Assembly (NCBI RefSeq): GCF_014805685.1
Contig: NC_060886.1
Span: 20,735,608-20,799,607, forward strand
Length of the DNA stretch: 64,000 nt
Direction: 5' to 3'
DNA from: Silurus meridionalis
Lineage: Eukaryota; Chordata; Actinopteri; Siluriformes; Siluridae
The notes under the pieces were generated by a model. That model did no database searches and was not told the DNA's origin. It was given only the letters and a program-made list of their open reading frames with translations. A program made the translations under genes and the position numbers. How positions within the stretch are numbered: position 1 is the stretch's first letter; each line of letters opens with the position of its first letter. Shown here piece by piece: positions 48,113 through 60,000 of the stretch.

Positions 48113-49708
48113 CAGTGAGGAAAATAAATATTTGAACACTCTGCTATTTTGCAAGTTCTCCCACTTAGAAATCATGGAGGGGTCTGAAATTGTCATCGTA
48201 GGTGCATGCCCACTGTGAGAGACATAATCTAAAAAAAAAAATCCAGAAATCACAATATATGATTTTTTAACTATTTATTTGTATGATACAGCTGCAAATA
48301 AGTATTTGAACACCTGAGAAAGTCAATTTTAATATTTGGTACAGTAGCCTTTGTTTGCAATTACAGAGATCAAACGTTTCCTGTAGTTTTTCACGAGGTT
48401 TGCACACACTGCAGGAGGGAATTTGGCCCACTCCTCCACACAGATCTTCTCTAGATCAGTCAGGTTTCTGGCCTGTCGCTGAGAAACACGGAGTTTGAGC
48501 TCCCTCCAAAGATTCTTTATTGGGTTTAGGTCTGAAGACTGGCTAGGCCACGCCAGAACCTTGATATGCTTCTTACAGAGCCACTCCTTGGTTATCCTGT
48601 CTGTGTGCTTCGGGTCATTGTCATGTTGGAAGACCCAGCCTCGATCCATCTTCAATGCTCTAACTGAGGAAAGGAGGTTGTTCCCCAAAATCTCGCAATA
48701 CATGGCCCAGGTCATCCTCTCCTTAATACAGTGCAGTCGCCCTGTCCCATGTGCAGAAAAACACCCCCAAAGCATGATGCTACCACCCCCATGCTTCACA
48801 GTAGGGATGGTGTTCTTGGGATGGTACTCATCATTCTTCTTCCTCCAAACACGTTCAGTGGAATTATGACCCAAAAGTTCTATTTTGGTCTCATCTGACC
48901 ACATGACTTTCTCCCATGACTCCTCTGGATCATCCAAATGGTCATTGGCAAACTTAAGACGTGCCTGGACATGTGCTGGTTTAAGCAGGGAAACCTTCCG
49001 TGCCATGCATGATTTCAAACCATGACGTCTTAGTGTATTACCAACAGTAACCTTGGAAACGGTGGTCCCAGCTCTTTTCAGGTCATTGACCAGCTCCTCC
49101 TGTGTAGTTCTGGGCTGATTTCTCACCTTCCTTAGGATCATTGAGACCCCACGGTGAGATCTTGCATGGAGCCCCAGTCCGAGGGAGATTGACAGTCATG
49201 TTTAGCTTCTTCCATTTTCTAATGATTGCTCCAACAGTGGACCTTTTTTCACCAAGGTGCTTGGCAATTTCCCCGTAGCCCTTTACAGCCTTGTGGAGGT
49301 GTACAATTTTGTCTCTAGTGTCTTTGGACAGCTCTTTGGTCTTGGCCATGTTAGTAGTTGGATTCTCACTGATTGTATGGGGTGGACAGGTGTCTTTATG
49401 GAGCTAACGACCTCAAACAGGTGCATCTAATTTAGGATAATAAATGTAGTGGAGGTGGACATTTTAAAGGCAGACTAACAGGTCTTTGAGGGTCAGAATT
49501 CTAGCTGATAGACAGGTGTTCAAATACTTATTTGCAGCTGTATATAATAAATAGTTTAAAAATCATATATTGTGATTTCTGTTTTTTTTTTTATTATGTC
49601 TCTCACAGTGGACATGCACCTACGATGACAATTTCAGACCCCTCCATGATTTCTAAGTGGGAGAACTTGCAAAATAGCAGGGTGTTCAAATACTTATTTT
49701 CCTCACTG
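48113..49708 (-). mobile_element. Near-complete Tc1 element with IR/DR ends
   Basis: A 1,596-bp element flanked by TA (48111-48112, 49709-49710). Nearly perfect ends of about 110 bp start CAGTGAGGAAAATAAATAT. Inner direct repeats (TTTGAACACCTGAGA side near 48,305; mirrored near 49,518) give the IR/DR layout of Sleeping Beauty-like elements. The transposase pseudogene inside is described separately. The high similarity of the two ends suggests fairly recent insertion into the L2 LINE. Confidence 0.92.
48329..49349 (-). pseudogene. Tc1 transposase, frameshifted and catalytically dead
   Basis: Starts [16 protein letters not shown] at 49349 with an intact helix-turn-helix N-terminus ([20 protein letters not shown]). 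The frame shifts near 49,155, where the codons after CKISP have lost 2 nt (CCCCGTGG expected by family, CCGTGG seen). It then continues to a normal end, NKGYCTKY. Catalytic D1 (MWSDETK) and D2 ([10 protein letters not shown]) are present, and the 34-residue spacing is kept. The third residue is Lys, not Glu (DLNPIKNLW; codon AAG where GAG is expected). Two small lesions therefore disable an otherwise full-length gene. Confidence 0.9.
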
Positions 49709-51150
49709 TAAAAGGGAGAACCAAAAGGTAACACAGACATGAGGGATCTCTAGGATAAGAGACGACCCACCACACCACCATCAACAAACCTGAGTGAACG
49801 TGTAAGAGTGAGTGGACGACAGAATACAAATATCCCAGTTCATCAAACACTCTATATCCATGATCCCTCCAGATCTGCTCCTTTACTTAAGAAAAATTGA
49901 CTGATAAAAGGCTTGACTAAATAAATACGTTTTTAGCCTTGACTTGAACACTGAGACTGTGTCCCGAACACTGATTTCAAGGCTGTTCTATAACTGTGGG
50001 GATTTATAAGAGAAAGATTTGCCACCTGCTGTAGTCTTCATTATTTGAGGTACCAACAAATAGCCTGAACCTTTTGATCTAAGTAGACATGGAGGATCAT
50101 ATTGGTATATAATCTTACTCAGATACTGCAGCGCAAAACCGTTAACTGCTTTATACGTCAGTAGTAGTATTTTATTTTATCAATGCGAGATTTCATTGGG
50201 AGCAGTGTAGACTGATTAAAACAGGGGTAATGTGGTCATATTTTCTAGATCTAGTGAGGACAATTGCTGCTGCATTCTGAACTAACTGAAGCTTATTTAT
50301 GCACTTATTCGAAGACCCAGACAGTAAAGCATTACAGTAGTCTAATCTAGATGTAACAAAAGCATGAATCGGAAAGTTTACTTCTAGCTGCTTGTGGTCC
50401 TAGTAAAAGTACTTCCGTCTTATCAAAGTTGAGCAGAAGGAAGTTATCAAGCATCCACTGTCTAATTTCCTTTACACACTCCTCAACATTGTTAAGCTGA
50501 TCTCTCTCATCTGGCTTTGCTAAAATATACAGCTGTGTATCATCAGCATAGCATTGGAATCGAATACCAGAGGCAGCATATATAAAGAAAAAAGCAGTGG
50601 GCCTGAGAAAGATCCTTGCGGAACACCAAAATGTACCTCAGAGAGTGAAGAGAACTCACATTTACATCAACAAACTGATAACAATCAATCAAATAAGAGC
50701 TAAGCCAGGAGAGAGCTGTTCCCTTCATTCCAACAACGTTCTCAAGTCTAGCAAGCAGGATAGTGTGATCAATGGTGTCAAAAGCTGCACTAAGGTTGAG
50801 CAAAACAAGTAAAGAGACAAAACCCTGATCAGAGGCCAATAACAGGTCATTTACCACCTTAACTAGTGCCGTCTCTGTGCTTTCTTGAGGCCTAAATCCT
50901 GAATGATAAATTAAAAAAATGTTATTCCTAAGTAGATGTGAGAATAACTGATGTGTTACAATCTTTTCTAAAATCTTGGAGATAAAGGGGAGGTTTGATT
51001 TTGGCGTGTAGTTGGACAGCTGACATGGGTCAAGGTCAGGTTTCTTAATTAGAGGGTTGATAACTGCCAGTTTAGGTACATACAAGAATTTATGTACATA
51101 ACCAGTGCTAATCGAAGAGTTTATCAATTTTAAAACAGGTTCAATTAAAC

Positions 51151-51472
51151 TCTGGAATTATCTGTTACTTTTGCAGAAAGTACTAGAACAAGTCACATAT
51201 CTCAGTCAATGTCATAATAGTAATGTGTGCACATATTTATCTGTTCTATGTGTTATCAGTTGAAGCTATTAAGGATAATAGTGTGATAGCAAAAAATGGT
51301 GAACATCTTTAAGCTACTGACTCCTTTCACTAAGATAATTGGGAAAATACTATAAAGAATTTCTTTTCCAACAGGATCTGAATCCCTTTCTCCAAGTGTC
51401 TTCTCTGTTTTCAGTCACTTAATATAAATAATAGTACAAAAATCCATACTGTAAGGATATAATCACAATATA
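51151..51472. other. Unassigned stretch between LINE and Tc1 element
   Basis: Nothing recognised. Confidence 0.4.
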
Positions 51473-52874
51473 CACTGGTGATCAAAATTAGAGAACAATT
51501 TATAAACAATTGAACAATTCTGAAATAATGTCATCTTCACTGCTCAACAGTTGAAGGAGTTTTTGTCCTGTCTATACCATGCTACCAGAACACCTTTTCC
51601 ACAAAATAACTAAGGCTAAAAAAAAAAAAAAAATTATTTTGCAGAAAACACACTGATCAAAATTAGAGAACACTTTCAGATATCTCCCAGTTATTGGTGT
51701 CAATCTGGTACCTGGTGCTAATGTCCTTGATTATCTGTCAACTCCTATTTAACTGGCAGCCTAACTTCCACTTTCACTCACTCTGCAAGATGGTGGGCCG
51801 TTCTAAAGTGACTGAAAGCCTCCGGCAGCAGGTTGTCCAGATGAAGGCCAAAGGGATGACCCTATCAGCCATAGCAAGACAAGTTGGTCGTTCCAAATCT
51901 GTGATTTCAAGAATATTGACTCTTTACAACATCACAAACTCATTCAAGTCCGCCAAGAAGGCTGGTCGTCCACGGAAGACAAATACAAGAGAGGACAGGA
52001 TACTGCAGAGGATCTCAATAGGCAATCGTTTCCACACTGCAGCTGGAATTGCTCACCAGTTCAGCACTGAACAGGGTAAGGATCTTTCTCGTCATAGAGT
52101 GTCTCAACGTTTAAGAGCATTTAGACTGAACGCCAACTCTGCAGTGTCCAAACCTCTCATTAGCAGAAAGAATCAAAAGGCTAGACTAAGCATGCTGTGT
52201 GGACAGAGGAGAACTGGTCCAAAGTTCACTTCTGTGATGAAAGCAAGTTTAATTTATTTGGGTCCAATGGGAAACATTATGTTCGGCGACAAACTGGAGA
52301 AAGACTGAACCCAAAGTGTGTAAAGAAGTGAAAAGTGGAGGAGGAAGTGTCATGGTTTGGGGCATGTTTTGTGCAGCAGGAGTTGGGCCTCTTATACAGC
52401 TACATGGCAGAGTGAATGCAAATGTTTATCAGAACCTTCTTCAACAACATATGGTTCCTTCCATGCGTTCATCACCCAATCAGCCCGCAGTGTTCATGCA
52501 GGACAACGCTCCATGTCACACAGCAAAACGGGTAAAGCAGTTCCTTGAAACTGAAAACATTGAAATAATGACATGGCCTGTCCAGACTCCTGATCTCAAC
52601 CCAATAGAGAACCTCTGGAAAATCCATGGTGACAAAGTTATGGCCAAGTAACCTTCAGAACATTTTGTTGTAATCTTTTTCCATGCTACTGTCATTGTTG
52701 TTCTCTAATTTTGATCAGTGTGTTTTTAATGCCTTAGTTATTTTGTGGAAAAGGTGTTCTGGTAGCATGGTATAGACAGGACAAAAACTCTTTCAACTGT
52801 TGAGCAGTGAAGATGACATTATTTCAGAATTGTTCAATTGTTTATACATTGTTCTCTAATTTTGATCGCCAGTG
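51473..52874 (+). mobile_element. Tc1 element with IR/DR ends
   Basis: Flanked by TA (51471-51472, 52875-52876). Outer ends CACTGGTGATCAAAATTAGA and, inverted, CACTGGCGATCAAAATTAGA. Inner direct repeats CACTGATCAAAATTAGAGAA lie at about 51,650 and, inverted, near 52,702-52,722. The ends are over 90 percent alike by eye. At 1,402 bp it is shorter than a full Tc1 (about 1.6 kb) because the transposase C-terminus is deleted. Confidence 0.92.
51790..52651 (+). pseudogene. Tc1 transposase pseudogene
   Basis: Begins MVGRSKVTESLRQQVVQM with two helix-turn-helix regions (LSAIARQVGRSKSVISRIL). The frame breaks near 52,195, where a few residues are missing before VWTEENWSKVHF, and again near 52,325. 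All three catalytic positions survive across the frames: Asp in HFCDESK, Asp in MQDNAPCHT, Glu in DLNPIENLW with the 34-residue gap. The reading stops at LWKIHGDKVMAK, so about 60 C-terminal residues are lost. Confidence 0.88.
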
Positions 52875-52984
52875 TATATCACAATCCAATCTTTCTGTCT
52901 ATATCTCTGTCTACCTATAATCTGATATGTGAATAGCATTTAGCATAGCATGAATAGCATGAATATCCAATTTTTACTGTATGT

Positions 52985-53152
52985 AGCTTATGTGACTTTA
53001 TGCAGCTTGTGTTGTGTTGTAGCTCTATGTTGTTGTTTAGTGTAGCACCAGGGTCTCGGAGGAACGTTGTCTCATTTTTACTGTGTACTGTGTACCTCTG
53101 TGTATAGTAGAAATGACAATAAATGCCTCTTGACTTCACTTGACTTGACTTG
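52985..53152 (+). mobile_element. LINE 3-prime tail, (CTTGA)n family
   Basis: 'ctcggaggaacgttgtctca', 'gaaatgacaataaatgcc' and 'cttgacttcacttgacttga'. Same tail as at 14,034 and 44,840. Confidence 0.7.
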
Positions 53153-54640
53153 CAAGGTGATTTGCCTGAGACTCTGATCTACAAACAGTCTTTCTCTTAA
53201 TGGTGGTTCAACCCCAAATTTAGAACAAAGTTGCTCCCATATCAATTGCAGGCCAATCAAGTGAATCATAAAGTATCATTGCAGATTCAGGGTATTATCA
53301 AATATTGACTCATTGTCTTTTAAACTAAAATTATACTGTATCATGTTGTGGCATATTCAGTGTTATTATCATACACCTAATTGTGGCCTTGAGAATCAAA
53401 ATGATATCATAGAAAAGCTGTTGGCTTACTTCAATATAATATGTAGAGCTCCATTAGAATCCATTTAGCTATGGTGAGATGGAAACAGCACGTATGTCAT
53501 CGAAGGCATGAACAATTTAGTGCAGTTGACATTTCAGCACGCTTACTGTTCCTTACTGCTTACATTTATTTGAGTTACACATATAACATTTCAGTTCATT
53601 CACATTTCTACAGTTTAGCATATCTTTCCTACAGTTCATTTGTTTTCACAATTTTTTATTGTTGTTCTTCTTCCTCATGAGTCCTTTCTTCTATAAGTAG
53701 CTGCTTTATATTTTATAATATAAAATCATCTCCAAGTAGACAATGTGCTTTTTATTACCCACTACCTTTAATCATTTATCCTGCCACTTGTTCGTACTCC
53801 ATCTCACTCGTCTATTCTCTTTAAGCACTGTTTTCCCTTGGGATACCTGCACTCCACACTCCATCCACTATTACCAACCCATCCTCTGAAACACTTTGTG
53901 ACTCTGAACTTTGATTCAAAATTTACGAGCAGAGTGAGGAGAACATTAAATGCTGGCCCATGAGTTCAAATCTAAACTCCTCAACAGAATACATCGTATC
54001 AAAACATAACACACCAACACCCACTCCCACCATACATTTACTCCAAGGAGCAAGGAGATATGATAAATTTATGTATAAGCATTGTATGTGTATTTTTGCT
54101 GGAAAAAAGCACACTACATTAAATCCACCAAACTTGAAAAAAAAGCAGCAAGAAGCAATAAGTAGTAACATGACCATTTTTGTAGCACCATCATTCTATA
54201 GTTAAACACAAACTGAACTGTTCTGGGCTAGTATTTAACTGCTATAGACAATATTATTGTTGTCTACATTTTTCACCCCGAGCATCAAGTAAAGTACCCT
54301 TCTGAGATCTAGGGGAAATAGGTCTATAATATTACATTTTCCTATATAAATTAAGTGTAGGGGTGGTAATATACACATTGCAAAGAATATAAAAACTGTT
54401 ATAAGTATTCAACTGTTATAACATGAAGCACTCTAGTTGACAGCAGGACTTCGATATCCTCAATTGGGAATAATTTTTACATCCATTTTTCATTATCAAT
54501 TTTTTCACATTTATTTAAATGTTTTCTGTTTTTTTTTTCAAAATTCATTTTCACCACAATATTCATTTACAGGTTAATATTTACACATTTTTAGACATTT
54601 GACATAAGATGATGGTATCTAATGAAGCATTCATAATTTT
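53153..54640. other. Unassigned AT-rich stretch
   Basis: No domain-bearing frame and no repeat family recognised. Confidence 0.4.
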
Positions 54641-54644
54641 TGGA

Positions 54645-55420
54645 GACTTGCAGATTACAAAGGTTCTGCTTTTGCATCCGGGCATCTGTTAGCATTTGGA
54701 ATGTCCATTATATGAGGCAAATGGAATGCACCATATTTCCTATTTCTTTTATCTGGATGAGGCTTTCTTTTCTTTATTTTCAGAAAGAGAATTCCTCATC
54801 ACTGGAGTCAGTCTTGTTGGTATACCTGTGCCTGGCATATCAGTTCCTCAGCCATCAGAAGTTTTCAACTCTAGGTATTGTGAGGTTCTTTTTGAAGGTC
54901 TTTGTTAAGTCTAGCTTTCTTGTTGGTTCTCAATTCATGGTTTTCCCGGTAGGTCTCAAAATCCAATACGAGGCCACTTGGACATGACAGGACAAATATA
55001 TTTAGCCCTGTTGTATTTGGTTTACCTGGAACAAACTGATGAACAAGACACCAACCTGTAAAGGTTTTTTTTTTTTTGTTTGTCCATGCAGACCTTTGCT
55101 GGCCTGGGTAGACTCAGACATCCATGGTACACTCTGTTCATAAAAGGTCTCACTCTCCAAAGCAGATAATTATTCCTTTAATTTCTGACACATCTAGATA
55201 ATTTATCATTTTCATTGAAGATCTGATTTAGTTAGTTAAAACCTATGTGCTGGTTTTGGCCCCAAAAATCATCATCATGATCAACCTCATATGGGTCCTC
55301 CTCCTCTGAGCTTTCACTTCCATTTGTCTTCCATCTTCACATTCTGTCTCTCTGGACTCTCATCATTTGACAAATCTATGTCTGAAATTTCTCAGCATCT
55401 GTCATAGAACTGCCTACTAC
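54645..55420 (-). pseudogene. piggyBac-like transposase remnant
   Basis: Read on the minus strand, an acidic N-terminal-like part (DLSNDESPERQ, near 55,375) leads to a stretch around 55,060-54,930 reading [20 protein letters not shown] then LVLDFETY. This fits the piggyBac/PGBD core in which KP..GLK.FVL....GLVLDFE.Y is conserved. Several stops and a poly-A run break it. TTAA ends were not identified. Confidence 0.45.
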
Positions 55421-55569
55421 AAAAAAAGTGAAATAAATCAAAAGTACAAAGTTCTGAGGTAAACTGCAGTGTACATGTATAAATAAGCTGTACTTTTCTA
55501 TGAAAATAAATATGTACTAAAAAATACCTCTCATATACAATTTTAAAAAATTAAAGTGTGACAAAATGC

Positions 55570-56530
55570 TGTGAAGTATGAATTCTTTAATAAATAGAAG
55601 TGTTAAAAGTTTTTTTTAATCAGTTACAAAATAGAAAGCAAATGCACCAAAGAGAAATCCAAATAAAATTAATATTTGGTGAAACCACTCTTTGGTACAA
55701 AATATCAATTCCACTAGGTACACTTATACACAGTCTTTGAAGAAACTCAGCAGGTAGATTGTTCCAAACATCTTGGATAACTAACCATGCATCTTCTGTA
55801 GATGTAGACTGCCTAAAATCCATCTTCCTTCCCACTTTATGTAATTCCAGACAGACTCAATGATGTTTAGATCAAGGCTCTGTGAGGATTAAAACTATTA
55901 CTTGAGAACAGCATTAATCCTGACCTAATCTCTAACTCCATTTACAGAAACGAAGCCCCAAGGAACCTCCACCATGCTTCACTGTTGCCTGTAGACACTC
56001 ATTATTGTACTGTTCTTCAGCCCAAACAAACATTTTTTTCTGCAGCCCAGTTCCTATGTTTTTGTGCAAAGTTTATTCACATATTCTTGTTTATATTGTT
56101 TATATATTTTTGAGCACAATTCCTTTATGAAGACCACTTCTGTTCAGACTTTCCCAGACAGTAGATTGGGTACTCAGATTCCACTGGTTTCCACCAGTTG
56201 TTTGCTGATGATACTGCTGGTTGTAAAAAAGAAATCTTCCAATGTCAAAGGTTATTAAACATGATGCCTTTCATCTGTTGCATTAGGTTTCCTTCACTGA
56301 CCACTGCATACAGTCCTCAACATCATACAGTTTCTTTGAAATCTTTGCCTAGGAGAGACCTATCTGATGCAGTATAACTACCTTGTGTCCTGTTGCTGTG
56401 CTCAGTTTTGCCATGATGTATGACCTGTGACATGAAATTGTATTCCACAAACTCACTTTAGTAGTAGAGTTTGTCTGTTCCTCACCCAGTTTAAGCCTCC
56501 GACACAGCTATTTCTATTTTTGTTAATGTC
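55570..56530 (-). mobile_element. Decayed Tc1/mariner-type transposase remnant
   Basis: 'tcaattccactaggtacact', 'ttccaccatgcttcactgtt'-like text and 'gttttgccatgatgtatgac' read, in reverse, as pieces of a Tc1-like transposase in order, but with many gaps. No intact frame or ends. Confidence 0.4.
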
Positions 56531-56962
56531 TGTGTTTTTAACTGTATATGAAATTGATGATCAATAGAGTTTGGTATACATACAACTGACTCTGATCCTA
56601 TAAAATCCCTGAATTTGTGCAAATTGTGCAAAAGTAAATATTGAAAGCCACATATTTATTTTATTTGGATTTCTTTTCTTTTTGTTTACTATCCATTTTG
56701 TTAATAAATCAAAATAAATTATTAACACAATTTTTATTAAAGCATTCTTACTTTACAGCATTTTTTCACAACTGCCTAAAACTTTTACACAGTACTTCAC
56801 ATTCAGATGACTTTTTTAATTCTTCATATCAGCCCACACATTTATACCTTGTTAAACCTAAACTTCTTTCTTAGCCATGCCAGAACTCAAGTTTTTTTCT
56901 ACAATTCTTGGGTGAAGGAATAGCAGCCAACAACACTTTTCAATGGAATAATCTAGAAATCA

Positions 56963-57028
<66 letters not shown>

Positions 57029-60000
57029 TGCGTGCGTGCGCGTGTGTTTATGTGTTTGTAGGATGACGATGTACTTTGCCTGCAGCACTTCTTGGCATTT
57101 TCCACTGTGATGTGACTGATATTCAGACTCAGAATGCTAAGGTTAGAACACACATTATGGAAGTATAACATGGGACTAACTGAGAATTTCAGTCAAGTCA
57201 GAGAGCTTTGCTAAGTTATTACGATGCGAAAGCATTTACACCAGCCAACTTTGAGAAACTGCCAGTAAACTCAATTTTTTATAAACAAATCAATTAAAAG
57301 TCAAACAAAGAAACCCCCACAAGCTTTTTGCCAACCCCAGGGATGTTGACTCTCAGACCCAAAGGCTCCTTGTTCTTCAAAATCCAGCTATAATTAGATT
57401 AACACAATCAACCTGAATATAGCATTTATGCTAATAGGACACTGTGAGTTATGGTTTCATTATCAGTTTAATTATAGTCTCAAGCATTACCATGCCCTCC
57501 AGTGGTTTAATTCTACGATATTCAAACCAGAAAATATAATTACAATCAGAATCTCAGTGAAAACCCAATCATTAGTTCAAATAAGAGATGATTTTGTTTA
57601 AGTAAGAGACAAATGAAATGGGGACGGACCTTAACATTTGGAAAGACCTATCCTACAAACAAGGTGGTTTTCTTTCCTATTTAAAGAATATTTTATAATA
57701 TAAAGAAGGAATCAAATAACACAGATTATTGTCCTTGTTGTGTCACTGATCAATTGACAGACGAAGGAGACTCTGAGACAGGAGCCGTCTCAGTGCATCC
57801 CTAAATATCTTTCTTCCACTCTCCTCACTTTTCCTCTCCTGCCCTTTCCTGTCCTCTCCCGAGAGAAATGGAGGAGATCTCTTTCTTTTTTGTCCCTGAT
57901 GAACTGATGCAGAGGAGCAACAGAAATCTTTAAATAGCCCCACGCTGCATTTGAGACAGCACATATTATTATTTTTTTCTTTATCTTTCTTTCTCTCTCT
58001 CTCACTCTCTCTGGGTAATTGGACTACAGAGATTGTCAAGATGAAAGACTGTTGTGAGGCAAGAGTTTGAAGCTCTTTATCAGATGCCGAGATAATGCTT
58101 CTGTCATACATGAAAGAGCTCTGATGTTCAGCAACCGGTCTTATTCAAATGATCCAGATTCCATTATCCAACTGGCAAGCTTTGTTTATGATTTATGTAA
58201 TTAAGTTGAATTGTTCATTGATTCACAGTGTATTTATCCTTGTAATACAAATTATGTCATGTTTTCCTATCTCTCACCAAAGCACAGGAAATTTACATTA
58301 ACACAAGAAATTAACCTCTAACACTCAATTTTTTTTCTGGTGTGTTCAATGTGGGGGAAAAAATTACTCTTAGATGTGCCCTAAAAAGGAGTCGAGCAAT
58401 AAATGAGCTCTGCTGCATACTATAAAATAGGGTGGACTGCACCAGACGCATGGGACATATGGACGAGAATAAATCACACCCACCCCCCTCACACATATGG
58501 ATTTACAGTAGAATGAGAGCTAAACTACTATACTTTATTTGCTCCAATGCACCACTTATAGCATTCTCATCTTACATATTGCCCCAAAAACTATGTAACA
58601 ACATACAGCTTAGTGGTGCTTGGTTCTGGGAAGGGTTTCTCTTTTTTTTCTGTTTTCTCTGTTGTTTTCAATTGTTTATTCCTTCCCTTTGTACTTTTCC
58701 CCCTTTCTGACCTGTTCAGAAGTGATTAATTGAAACTCTGAACAAATATCAGACAAATCACAGGGACAGAAAGTGAGATTATTCCTGCTTCTGCATATAT
58801 AATGAGTTTTGAGAGGAATAACTTTTTTAAAGTCAACAATGCATAATGCATGCATGTCAATAATGTTGGCTCATTCATTGGACGTAATTACATTTCTTAA
58901 ATTAATTATTAATTTTTAAAAAGTGATTGCTCAGTTCCAGTTTATCATCTGAAAAAGTGTTTTGCTTTTAGTTTTTCCAGGCACTAACCTGATTTCTGAG
59001 GTATATATATGCTGTGCAAGACAAAGTGCTGCAGAGTTCAGAGAAAACAAAAGCAAGTGACAAAAAGAGTAATGATAACCTGAACCTCTGGCTATATCAT
59101 TCATAAAACATTAACTCATCCCTCATTCACCCCCTGAGACCAGTTAGGGGTGACATTTTGCAGGAGACATTACTATGATATACTCTATATAAAAACAACT
59201 TATATGCTTGGATCTTGCAAGATAGAACTTAAAAAACCAAATCATAAATGTCTTTCTAAGTGTTCACGTGCTATTATTAGATATCACAATAATCACTCCT
59301 GTTATACAGTTAGGTGAATTTATTATTAAATGTAATGATTAATGATTGATGTTTTGACATCTTGTATGTCCCAGGCTCATTTTTAGGTCTTATAGTTTCA
59401 GGACATACTTTTTAATTATATACATACATTAATATAATAACACTTTCCATTTTGTGTCTTATTTTATAACATTTGTTTCATGACAGCTGTTGCAAAGCCT
59501 CAGAAAAATTTTTTATATGAGGATGAGTTCAATAAAAACCTCAAAGGTGTGACATGAAATTCTAAAGATATTCTGGCATTTCTTAAGCACTTGAACACAG
59601 CAAAGGTTATACAAAACAAGGACACACTTTTGTGACATCTGTTTGCAATTAACAGTGCAAAATACTTTCTTTGAAAAATATACCCTCATATTTTTCTCTA
59701 CCTTCATCAAAAATATCATCTTAATCTATGTATAATTTTTCACAAAATGCTATGAAACGTACACAGGAAAAAAATAAATATTACAGTAAAATCTAGTAAA
59801 GAAAATTTCCACACAAAAATACTAGTATATATGTATATAAATAAGGTTTGCATGGCACAAAAGTTTTTTTTTATATTTATCTGCATTAACTAGCAATATC
59901 CTTGTTTTATAAGTACATTTTATTCAAATTTCACCTTAATGAACAGCATAAACCTTAGCGCCATAAAAAGCACACATAATTAAATGGTCTTCATTACTAT

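Larger units (their letters stand above)
47436..51150 (-). mobile_element. 5-prime-truncated L2-type LINE, split by a Tc1 element
   Basis: The reverse strand encodes a reverse transcriptase N-terminal half (NYTPKSNLPFISKILEKIVT, SGFRPQESTETALVKVVNDL, LLNLSAAFDTIDHTILLARL; about 51,060-50,740). Further 3-prime parts are decayed, and a long 3-prime tail ends at about 47,436 ('tttttatttgtatagtgc', 'gtctcaaagcag', 'aactgtggcaaggaaaaact'). In motif A the Asp usual in LDLSAAFD is Asn (LNLSAAFD), so the enzyme would be inactive. The copy is interrupted at 48,113-49,708 and carries a (GA)n array at 47,995-48,026. Confidence 0.8.

Noticed and set aside
54640..54987. 115-codon plus-strand frame
   Set aside because: Antisense shadow of the piggyBac-like remnant; no domain of its own.
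57743..58111. 122-codon minus-strand frame
   Set aside because: Partly a GA/CT-rich low-complexity tract, with no splice context or family resemblance.
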